A stretch of DNA of 38,046 bases. It comes from an uncultured Sphingomonas sp. (GTDB lineage Bacteria; Pseudomonadota; Alphaproteobacteria; Sphingomonadales; Sphingomonadaceae). A model generated the notes under the pieces. That model searched no databases. It was not told the origin of the DNA and worked only from the letters and a program-made list of their open reading frames with translations. A program made the translations under genes and the position numbers. Below, in pieces: positions 32,245 through 38,046 of the stretch (positions are counted from its first letter, which is position 1; each line of letters begins with the position of its first letter). The DNA lies in assembly GCA_913774925.1 (NCBI GenBank), contig CAJYKB010000067.1, positions 1-38,046 on the forward strand, in the 5' to 3' direction.

Positions 32245-34553
32245 AGGACGACGCCGCCGCCGTGCCGCGCCAACGCGAGCTGCGGCTGGCATTGGTCTGC
32301 TACGGCGGGATCAGCCTGGCGGTCTATATGCACGGCATCACGAAGGAGGTGTGGCATCTGGCACGCGCCAGCCGCGCGCTCCACGATGGCGTACCGTGCG
32401 TCGGCGCCAGCGCGCAGGTCTATCGCGCGCTGCTCGCGGAGATCGAGGAGCACGGCGACCTGCGGCTGCGCATTTTGCCCGACATCGTCGCGGGCGCCAG
32501 CGCCGGGGGCATCAACGGCGTCTTCCTGGCGCAGGCGATCGCCAGCGGGCAGTCGCTCGACCCGCTGACCGATCTGTGGCTGGACGGGGCCGACGTCGAA
32601 CGCCTCATCGACCGCGATGCGGCCCCCGCGACCCGGTTCTCGAAGGTATGGGCGCTGCCGCTGGCCTGGATGGCGGCGGGACGCAGCGCGCAGCAGCTGG
32701 AAACGCTCGACGAACACACCCGCGACGAGGTGAAGGCGAAGCTGTCGCACTTCATCCGCTCGCGCTGGTTCGAGCCGCCGTTCAGCGGGACGGGCTTCAC
32801 CGCGATGCTGCTCGACGCGTTCGACGCCATGGCCGCGGCGCCGCGCGGCCCGCGCCTGCTGCCGCCGGGCCAGCCGCTCGATCTCTTCGTCACGGTCACC
32901 GATTTCGGCGGCCATCCCGAACGGCTCCAGCTTCACTCCCCGGCGGAGGTGATGGAGACCGAGCATCGGCTGGTCGTTCCCTTCACCGACCGCGGCCATA
33001 TGGTCGATACGCTCGCTGCGCCCGCCGAGCTGACCTTCGCCGCACGCGCGACGTCGAGCTTCCCCGGCGCCTTCCCGCCCTTCACCGTGGGGGAGCTGGA
33101 CGACGTCCTGCGGCAGCGCAAGCGCGGCTGGCCCGGGCGCCGCGCGTTCCTGGCGCGCGTCCTGCCGCGCCATTTCGCGGCCCGTGCGGCGGACAAGGCG
33201 GTGCTGATCGACGGCTCCGTGCTCGCCAACGCGCCGTTCCGCCCGGCGATCGACGCGCTCGCCGGCCGCCCTGCCCGCCGCCGGATCGATCGCCGCTTCG
33301 TCTATGTCGACCCCTCCCCGGGACACAAATTCGGCCTCGGCGGCCATGTCGACGGCGTCCCCGGCTTCTTCCAGACGATCCTGGGCGCGATCAGCGAACT
33401 GCCCCGCCAACAGCCCATCCGCGACAACCTGGAGGCGCTGGCCGGCCGGTCGCGCCGGATCAAGCGGATGCGCGCCATCGTCGAGGGGGTGCGCGCGCAT
33501 GTCGAGGCCGAGATCGAGGGGCTGTTCGGGCGTACCCTCTTCCTCGACCGGCCCACGCCCGCCCGCCTCGTCGCCTGGCGCCGCCGGGCACAGGAAGCGG
33601 CGGCGGACCGCGCCGGCTACAGCTATGCCGGCTACGGCCAGCTGAAGGCGGCGGGCGTGGCGGAATTCGTCACCGCGCTGCTCCACGCGATCGGCGGCGA
33701 GCCGGGCGGACAGCGCGGCGATCGCATTCGCCGCCGCATCGACGATGCGCTCGCCACGCGCGGGCTGGGGCCGGACGCGGTCTTCTCCGGCGGGGCGAGC
33801 GCCGACATGATCGCGTTCCTGCGCACCTTCGACCTCCCCTTCCGGGTCCGCCGGCTGCGCATGATGGCGCGGCGGCTGGGCGAGGTGGAGGGCGAGGCCG
33901 ACGAAGCGACGCTCGCCCCGCTGCGCGAGGCGATCTACGATTCGCTCGACGCCTATCTGGAGGTGCGCCAGCCCGCCCGTCACGCGGCGCTCCACCGCGA
34001 CGTGCGGGCGCTGCGCGACGATGCCGGTCCGCTGCTCGATTCGCTCGGCCGCGCGCTCGACCTGCCCGCGCTGGATGCCGCGACCGACGAGCGGATGGCC
34101 GCCGCCCTCGCCGACCTGCCGCGCGAGATCCGGCGGCCGATGCTCCTCAACTACCTCGGCTTCCCCTATTTCGACATCGCCACCATGCCGCTGCTCCAGG
34201 GCGAGGGCGTCGACGAATACGACCCGATCAAGGTCGACCGCGTGTCCCCCGACGATGCGCGCTCGATCCGCGAGGGCGGCGTGGAGGCGACGTTGAAGGG
34301 GATACAATTCAACAGCTTCGGCGCGTTCTTCAGCCGCGCCTACCGTGAGAACGACTACCTCTGGGGGCGGCTGCACGGCGCCGAGCGAATGATCGACATC
34401 ACCGTGTCCGCGCTGCCCCGCGATGCGCGGCTGCGTGCCGGACGGATCGCCGCGATCAAGCGCGCCGCCTTTCTGGCGATCCTGGATGAAGAGGAGGAGA
34501 AACTGCCCACCGCCACCGCGCTGATCGCCTCGCTGCGGCAGGAGATCGGATAG
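32241..34553 (+). CDS. Large patatin-like phospholipase (patatin-related protein family)
   Basis: This 770-residue protein begins with a patatin domain (about 15-340). It has an oxyanion glycine-rich loop YGGISLAVYMHG, the nucleophile elbow GASAGG with Ser87, and the DG of the dyad at Asp324 in LIDGSVLANAPF. The remaining 430 residues, with many helices and an EYDPIKVDRVSPDDA segment near 657-671, match the architecture of long patatin-related proteins (TIGR03607/DUF3376 type), whose C-terminal function is unknown. It likely deacylates membrane or storage lipids in the cytoplasm. The start overlaps the EEP hydrolase stop (ATGA). There is no signal peptide. Function beyond acyl hydrolysis is not determined. 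Confidence 0.92.
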   Translation: MKDDAAAVPRQRELRLALVCYGGISLAVYMHGITKEVWHLARASRALHDGVPCVGASAQVYRALLAEIEEHGDLRLRILPDIVAGASAGGINGVFLAQAIASGQSLDPLTDLWLDGADVERLIDRDAAPATRFSKVWALPLAWMAAGRSAQQLETLDEHTRDEVKAKLSHFIRSRWFEPPFSGTGFTAMLLDAFDAMAAAPRGPRLLPPGQPLDLFVTVTDFGGHPERLQLHSPAEVMETEHRLVVPFTDRGHMVDTLAAPAELTFAARATSSFPGAFPPFTVGELDDVLRQRKRGWPGRRAFLARVLPRHFAARAADKAVLIDGSVLANAPFRPAIDALAGRPARRRIDRRFVYVDPSPGHKFGLGGHVDGVPGFFQTILGAISELPRQQPIRDNLEALAGRSRRIKRMRAIVEGVRAHVEAEIEGLFGRTLFLDRPTPARLVAWRRRAQEAAADRAGYSYAGYGQLKAAGVAEFVTALLHAIGGEPGGQRGDRIRRRIDDALATRGLGPDAVFSGGASADMIAFLRTFDLPFRVRRLRMMARRLGEVEGEADEATLAPLREAIYDSLDAYLEVRQPARHAALHRDVRALRDDAGPLLDSLGRALDLPALDAATDERMAAALADLPREIRRPMLLNYLGFPYFDIATMPLLQGEGVDEYDPIKVDRVSPDDARSIREGGVEATLKGIQFNSFGAFFSRAYRENDYLWGRLHGAERMIDITVSALPRDARLRAGRIAAIKRAAFLAILDEEEEKLPTATALIASLRQEIG

Positions 34554-34617
34554 GCGGAACAGCGGTTTGGCCGCTCGGGCTGGAAATATTCGCAGCACCC
34601 GCCTAGCCTGTGCCGCG

Positions 34618-34941
34618 ATGCAGTTTCTGAAAATCCTGTTCTGGTGCCTGCTGGCGTTCGTCGCCGCGGTTTTCACCTTCGGCAATTGGACGACGGTATC
34701 GATCCAGCTGTTCGGCGGGCTGGTGGCGGAGGTGAACCTGCCGCTGCTGCTGCTCGCCACCTTCCTGCTCGGCGCGGTTCCCACCTTCGTCTATCAGCGC
34801 TGGGTCCGCTTCCGTCTGCGCCAACGGCTGCTCGCGACCGAGCGCGCGCTGGAGACGGAACGTGCGCTCGCCGCCGCACCGCCACCCCCGCCTGCGCCGG
34901 TCGCACCCCTTCCCCCCGTTTCCGCACCGGAGGTCGCGTAA
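34618..34941 (+). CDS. lapA: LapA-family (DUF1049) membrane protein
   Basis: This 107-residue protein has two hydrophobic helices (about 4-22 and 39-61) separated by FGNWTTVSIQLFGG, the typical LapA/YciS arrangement. The tail has a charged helix followed by a Pro/Ala-rich end. In E. coli, LapA acts with LapB in control of LPS synthesis; lapB is not here. The start at 34618 matches the first helix, and TAGCCT lies 8 nt upstream as a weak -10. A GGAGGT ribosome-binding site at 34929-34934 inside its 3' end serves pyrF, whose ATG directly follows the lapA stop. Confidence 0.88.
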   Translation: MQFLKILFWCLLAFVAAVFTFGNWTTVSIQLFGGLVAEVNLPLLLLATFLLGAVPTFVYQRWVRFRLRQRLLATERALETERALAAAPPPPPAPVAPLPPVSAPEVA

Positions 34942-35616
34942 ATGCCCAATCGCATCTTCGTCGCGCTCGACACCCCCGATCTCGCCCGTGCCAAAGCACT
35001 CGCGACGCGGGTGCGCCACCATGTCGGCGGGCTGAAGCTCGGGCTGGAATTCTTCTGCGCCAACGGCCCCGCCGGCATCCGCGCGATGGAGGAGATCGGG
35101 CTGCCCGTCTTCCTCGACCTCAAGCTGCACGACATCCCAAATACCGTGGCGAAGGCGGTGCAATCGCTCACCCCGCTCAAGCCCGCGGTGCTCACGGTCC
35201 ATGCCGCCGGTGGCCGGGCGATGCTGGAGGATGCGAAGGCCGCCGCGCACCCCGATACGAAGGTGGTGGCGGTGACGATGCTCACCAGCCTGGACGAGGA
35301 CGACCTGCGCGCCACCGGCGTCGGCGGCAGCGCGCACGACCACGTCCTGCGCCTCGCCGATCTGGCGCGCGAGGCGGGGCTCGACGGCATCGTCTGCTCG
35401 GGTGTTGAGGTGAAGGAAGCCCGCCGCGCCTGGCGCGACGGCTATTTCGTGGTGCCCGGCGTGCGCCCGGCGGACGGCCATGCCGGCGACCAGAAGCGTG
35501 TCGTCACCCCGCGTCAGGCGCTGGACGACGGCGCATCGATCCTGGTCATCGGTCGCCCCATCACCCAGGCGGAGGATCCCGACGCCGCCGCGCGCGCGAT
35601 CGAGGCGACACTCTGA
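34942..35616 (+). CDS. pyrF: Orotidine 5'-phosphate decarboxylase
   Basis: This 224-residue enzyme converts orotidine monophosphate to UMP. The catalytic array is FLDLKLHDIPNTV, with Asp59, Lys61 and Asp64; the phosphate-gripping GVRP and a GRPIT loop near the C-terminus complete the site. The ATG abuts the lapA stop (TAAATG), and the ribosome-binding site GGAGGT lies 7 nt upstream. It is followed by a 287-bp repeat-filled gap before trpF. The lapA-pyrF-trp order is common in alphaproteobacteria. Confidence 0.97.
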   Translation: MPNRIFVALDTPDLARAKALATRVRHHVGGLKLGLEFFCANGPAGIRAMEEIGLPVFLDLKLHDIPNTVAKAVQSLTPLKPAVLTVHAAGGRAMLEDAKAAAHPDTKVVAVTMLTSLDEDDLRATGVGGSAHDHVLRLADLAREAGLDGIVCSGVEVKEARRAWRDGYFVVPGVRPADGHAGDQKRVVTPRQALDDGASILVIGRPITQAEDPDAAARAIEATL

Positions 35617-35623
35617 TCCGGTT

Positions 35624-35649
35624 CCCGTCAACCCGGCCTTGAGCGGGAC
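35624..35649. repeat. Family B half-repeat left of the nested copy
   Basis: CCCGTCAACCCGGCCTTGAGC and the following GGGAC match the right arm of the family B element at 15723, but the partner arm is missing. It directly abuts the TTTGCAAA extension (35645-35662) of family A copy 4. Confidence 0.6.
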
Positions 35650-35799
35650 GTTTGCAAACGTCTTCAATGTGCTCCTGCGCACGCAGGAGCCCAGGGTTGC
35701 TGGCCCCATAAGCCGTTGTCCTGCTTGATTCTGGGCTCCTGCCTTCGCAGGAGCACAGCCTACGCGCAGCGCGTTTGCAGCCGTTTTTGCAAATGCCCC
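35645..35799. repeat. Family A repeat, copy 4, flanked on both sides by TTTGCAAA extensions
   Basis: The core arms are GTGCTCCTGCGCACGCAGGAG (35669 on) and CTGGGCTCCTGCCTTCGCAG (35731 on, ending 35757). To the left is GGGACGTTTGCAAACGTC (35645-35662). To the right, inverted, is GCCGTTTTTGCAAATGCCCC (35780-35799). Both extensions match the one at 26621-26639. The unit lies within what looks like an interrupted family B element, in the pyrF-trpF gap. Confidence 0.7.
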
Positions 35800-35872
35800 G
35801 CCTTGAGCCGGGGTCCCGCTTCTACCACGCCCCCGCAGGGAAAGCGGGACCCTGGGTCAGGCCCGGGGTGAC
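35796..35872. repeat. Family B repeat next to trpF
   Basis: CCCCGCCTTGAGCCGGGGTC (35796 on) faces AAAGCGGGACCCTGGGTCAG (35841 on) and ends GGTGAC. The two are imperfect reverse complements that would form a long hairpin upstream of trpF. Confidence 0.7.
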
Positions 35873-35897
35873 GAGACAGGCACTGACCCCCTATATC
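35868..35897 (+). promoter_or_regulatory. Candidate leaderless promoter of trpF, -35 from the repeat end
   Basis: GTGACG (35868-35873) forms the end of the family B repeat. It is 18 bp from TATATC (35892-35897), which ends 6 nt before the trpF ATG. No ribosome-binding site is present. Confidence 0.35.
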
Positions 35898-35903
35898 CCT
35901 GCA

Positions 35904-36536
35904 ATGCCTGCCACCGCCAAGATCTGCGGCCTGTCCACCGCCCCCACGCTCGACGCCGCGATCGCGGGCGGGGCCAGCCATGTCGGCTTCAATTTCTTCG
36001 CCCCCTCCCCCCGCTACGTCACGCCCGAGCGGGCGCGCGCCCTGGCGCAGCGGATGCCGGGGCACGTCCGCCGCGTCGGCGTCTATGTCGACCCCGACGA
36101 CGCGCTGCTCGACGCCACCGTGGGCGCGCTGGACGCGGTGCAACTGCACAAGACCGCGCCCGATCGCATCGCCGCGATCCGCGCGCGCTTCGGGCGCGCC
36201 ACGTGGGCGGTGGTCGCGGTGAAGACGCGTGCCGACCTCGACAAGGCACCCCGCGTGGCGGGCGCCGCCGATTTGATCCTGTACGACGCGAAGACACCGG
36301 ACGGCGCGACGCTGCCCGGCGGGATGGGCGTCCGCTTCGACTGGTCGCTGCTCGACGGCCACCGCCATCCCCTGCCCTGGGCGCTCTCCGGCGGACTGGA
36401 CGCGGGCAATGTGACCGAGGCGATCCGCCGCACCGGCGCCCCCGTCGTCGATGTCTCCTCCGGCGTGGAAAGCGCGCCGGGCATCAAGGATGTGGACAGG
36501 ATCGCCACCTTCCTGCAACGGGTCGCCGCATCATGA
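35904..36536 (+). CDS. trpF: Phosphoribosylanthranilate isomerase
   Basis: This 210-residue TIM-barrel enzyme performs the third step from chorismate to tryptophan. It begins KICGL with the catalytic Cys8 and has [15 protein letters not shown], a VGVYVD strand, and VQLHK. The C-terminal phosphate site is in [10 protein letters not shown] and VDVSSGVE. The gene overlaps trpB by ATGA. The start at 35904 is preceded by a TATATC box 6 nt upstream and no ribosome-binding site. It is the first trp gene of a trpF-trpB-trpA run; trpC, trpD and trpE are not in the window. Confidence 0.96.
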   Translation: MPATAKICGLSTAPTLDAAIAGGASHVGFNFFAPSPRYVTPERARALAQRMPGHVRRVGVYVDPDDALLDATVGALDAVQLHKTAPDRIAAIRARFGRATWAVVAVKTRADLDKAPRVAGAADLILYDAKTPDGATLPGGMGVRFDWSLLDGHRHPLPWALSGGLDAGNVTEAIRRTGAPVVDVSSGVESAPGIKDVDRIATFLQRVAAS

Positions 36537-37762
36537 ACGCTCCCAATTCCTTCCGCGCCCAGCCCGACGAGCGCGGCCACTTCGGCGAATTCGGCGGACG
36601 CTATGTCGCCGAGACGCTGATGCCGCTGATCCTCGACCTGGAGCGCGAATATCGCGCCGCCAAGGAGGATCCCGCCTTCGCCACGCAGTTCGACGACCTG
36701 CTCGAACATTATGTCGGCCGCCCCAGTCCGCTTTATTATGCCGAGCGGCTGACCGAGGCGCTGCGCGACAGCGCGCCCGAGGGGAACGGCGCGCAGGTCT
36801 GGTTCAAGCGCGACGAGCTGAACCATACCGGCGCGCACAAGATCAACAATTGCATCGGCCAGATCCTGCTCGCGATCCGCATGGGCAAGACGCGGATCAT
36901 CGCGGAGACGGGCGCGGGGCAGCACGGCGTCGCGACCGCTACGGTCTGCGCGCGCTTCGGCCTGCCCTGCGTGATCTACATGGGCGCCAAGGACGTCGAG
37001 CGGCAGCAGCCCAACGTGTTCCGCATGAAGCTGCTCGGCGCTGAGGTGCGCGCGGTGGAGAGCGGCGCGCGCACGCTGAAGGATGCCATGAACGAGGCGC
37101 TGCGCGACTGGGTCGCCAACGTCCACGACACCTTCTACATCATCGGCACCGCCGCGGGGCCGCACCCCTATCCGGAGCTGGTGCGCGATTTCCAGAGCGT
37201 GATCGGGCGCGAAGCACGCGCGCAGCTGATGGCGCGCACAGGCCGCCTGCCCGACCTGCTGGTCGCGGCGATCGGCGGTGGGTCGAACGCGATCGGGCTG
37301 TTCCACCCCTTCCTGGACGATGCCGACGTAAAGATGCTGGGCGTCGAGGCCGCGGGCGAGGGGCTGGAGGGCAAGCATGCCGCCAGCCTCGCGGGCGGCT
37401 TCCCTGGCGTCCTCCACGGCAACAAGACCTATCTGCTGCAGGACGATGACGGGCAGATCGCGGAGGCGCATTCGATTTCCGCGGGGCTCGACTATCCCGG
37501 CATCGGCCCCGAACATTCCTGGCTGAAGGACATCGGGCGCGTCGACTATACCTCGGTGACGGATACCGAGGCGCTCGACGCGTTCCAGCTGCTGTGCCGG
37601 ACCGAAGGGATCATCCCCGCGCTGGAGCCCGCCCACGCGATCGCCGCGGTGGCGAAGGTCGCAAAGGAGATGCCGCGCGACGCGATCATCGTGGCGAACC
37701 TGTGCGGGCGCGGCGACAAGGACATCTTCACCGTCGCAGAAGCGCTGGGGGTGGCGATATGA
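36533..37762 (+). CDS. trpB: Tryptophan synthase beta chain
   Basis: This 409-residue PLP enzyme condenses indole with serine. The PLP lysine is Lys103 in HTGAHKINN, and the phosphate-binding GGGSNAIG loop, the [12 protein letters not shown] segment and the EGxxPALEP substrate block are all intact (EGIIPALEP). The GRGDKD motif is near the C-terminus. The N-terminal [14 protein letters not shown] is characteristic. It overlaps trpF by 4 bp and is separated from trpA by 124 bp containing a palindromic repeat. The two chains should form the usual alpha2beta2 complex with indole channelling. Confidence 0.98.
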   Translation: MNAPNSFRAQPDERGHFGEFGGRYVAETLMPLILDLEREYRAAKEDPAFATQFDDLLEHYVGRPSPLYYAERLTEALRDSAPEGNGAQVWFKRDELNHTGAHKINNCIGQILLAIRMGKTRIIAETGAGQHGVATATVCARFGLPCVIYMGAKDVERQQPNVFRMKLLGAEVRAVESGARTLKDAMNEALRDWVANVHDTFYIIGTAAGPHPYPELVRDFQSVIGREARAQLMARTGRLPDLLVAAIGGGSNAIGLFHPFLDDADVKMLGVEAAGEGLEGKHAASLAGGFPGVLHGNKTYLLQDDDGQIAEAHSISAGLDYPGIGPEHSWLKDIGRVDYTSVTDTEALDAFQLLCRTEGIIPALEPAHAIAAVAKVAKEMPRDAIIVANLCGRGDKDIFTVAEALGVAI

Positions 37763-37779
37763 TCGTGGTCCTCACTCGT

Positions 37780-37880
37780 CGTCACCCCGGACTTATTCCG
37801 GGGCCCACCGTTCCGATTGCCCTGGCGCCGCGGCGTGCGCGTCACCGTGGCTGCCGGAACGGGTCCGGCACGTTGGGAAC
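37780..37880. repeat. Family B-related palindromic repeat inside the trp operon
   Basis: CGTCACCCCGGACTTATTCC with GGGGCCCACCG (37780-37810) forms the hairpin CCCCGGA/TCCGGGG. A second one, GCCGGAACGGGTCCGGC, lies further right (about 37853-37869). It fills most of the trpB-trpA gap and may lower or uncouple trpA expression. Confidence 0.65.
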
Positions 37881-37886
37881 CCCCGC

Positions 37887-38046
37887 ATGACCCGCCTCTC
37901 CGACGCCTTCCGCCCGGACCGTCCCGCGCTGGTCTGCTTCGTCACCGCCGGCGACCCCTCGCCCGCCGCGACGCCCGCGATCCTCGACGCGCTGGTCGCG
38001 GGCGGGGCGGACGTGATCGAGCTGGGCATGCCGTTCACCGATCCGA
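37887..38046 (+). CDS. trpA: Tryptophan synthase alpha chain (partial, cut by the window end)
   Basis: Only 53 codons are visible. [12 protein letters not shown] near 15-26 and [11 protein letters not shown] near 43-53 are the first two TrpA signatures; Glu45 corresponds to the catalytic Glu49 of the E. coli enzyme. The gene continues past 38046. The ATG at 37887 follows the trpB stop by 124 bp. Confidence 0.95.
   Translation, partial: MTRLSDAFRPDRPALVCFVTAGDPSPAATPAILDALVAGGADVIELGMPFTDP

Noticed and set aside
31566..34784. 1072-codon open frame on the minus strand
   Set aside because: It lies opposite the EEP and patatin genes, which carry full catalytic motifs. Its composition is rich in Arg, His, Gln and Asp as expected of a GC-rich antisense frame, and no domain is recognisable.
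1..38046. EcfG-type stress promoters (GGAAC-N16/17-CGTT)
   Set aside because: GGAAC occurs several times in gaps, but none that I examined had a GTT at the required distance.
1..38046. CRISPR arrays, phage genes, toxin-antitoxin pairs or insertion sequences
   Set aside because: No regularly spaced direct repeats and no transposase, integrase or small paired toxin-like genes were seen.

Overview
This is about 38 kb of ordinary, gene-dense bacterial chromosome with strongly GC-biased codon choice throughout. The protein families, the QueH-type queuosine enzyme, the lapA-pyrF-trpF-trpB-trpA order and the dispersed palindromic intergenic repeats all point to an alphaproteobacterium of the Sphingomonadaceae (Sphingomonas-like). 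That assignment comes from family resemblance, not from a search. I see no phage, insertion sequence, CRISPR array or integrative element, and nothing in base or codon use that suggests recent transfer.

Layout, left to right. 1-1079 (minus): the NMN transporter PnuC and a stand-alone NadR-type kinase, cut by the window edge. 1231-2538: an FprA-type ferredoxin-NADP reductase. 2623-2699: tRNA-Pro(CGG), followed by a 78-bp inverted repeat. 2861-5449: queH (minus), dinB and a shikimate-dehydrogenase-like gene. 5452-8981 (minus): a two-component pair, REC-GGDEF-EAL response regulator then histidine kinase. 9047-10399 (minus): marR and a ROK fructokinase. 10491-12052: an alpha/beta hydrolase coupled to a DsbA/FrnE-like oxidoreductase. 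12216-18917: six co-directional genes (GNAT, SSADH, tartrate/D-malate dehydrogenase, omega-aminotransferase, Lrp/AsnC regulator, M20 amidohydrolase) that look like an amine or amino-acid catabolic unit. 18948-21881 (minus): a secreted S9 peptidase, a 112-residue unknown and DoxX. 21962-23389: a DHA2-type MFS transporter. 23477-26572 (minus): cvpA, a NifU-type Fe-S protein, a Kef-type antiporter and DUF423, all overlapping. 26821-30466: rarA, a secreted serine hydrolase, an RNase H-fold protein and tRNA-Thr(TGT). 30476-31093 (minus): a PEBP protein. 31293-34553: a 64-residue membrane peptide, an EEP-fold hydrolase and a 770-residue patatin. 34618-38046: lapA, pyrF, trpF, trpB and the start of trpA.

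Translational coupling is the main organising feature: many neighbours overlap by ATGA or GTGA, so the groups above are probably operons. The most interesting non-coding signal is a set of dispersed palindromic repeats. Family A has GCTCCTGC-type hairpins (four copies). Family B has CCCCGGG/TTGAGCC arms (two copies plus a relative). A TTTGCAAA extension accompanies two of the A copies. These repeats lie between convergent genes, inside the trp operon, and in one case encode the C-terminal tail of a protein. A second recurrent signal is a -10-like hexamer 6-7 nt before the start codon of genes lacking a Shine-Dalgarno sequence (dinB, rarA, trpF), which suggests leaderless transcripts. I did not find a clearly new defence or mobile system; the catabolic cluster and the repeat architecture are the best leads.
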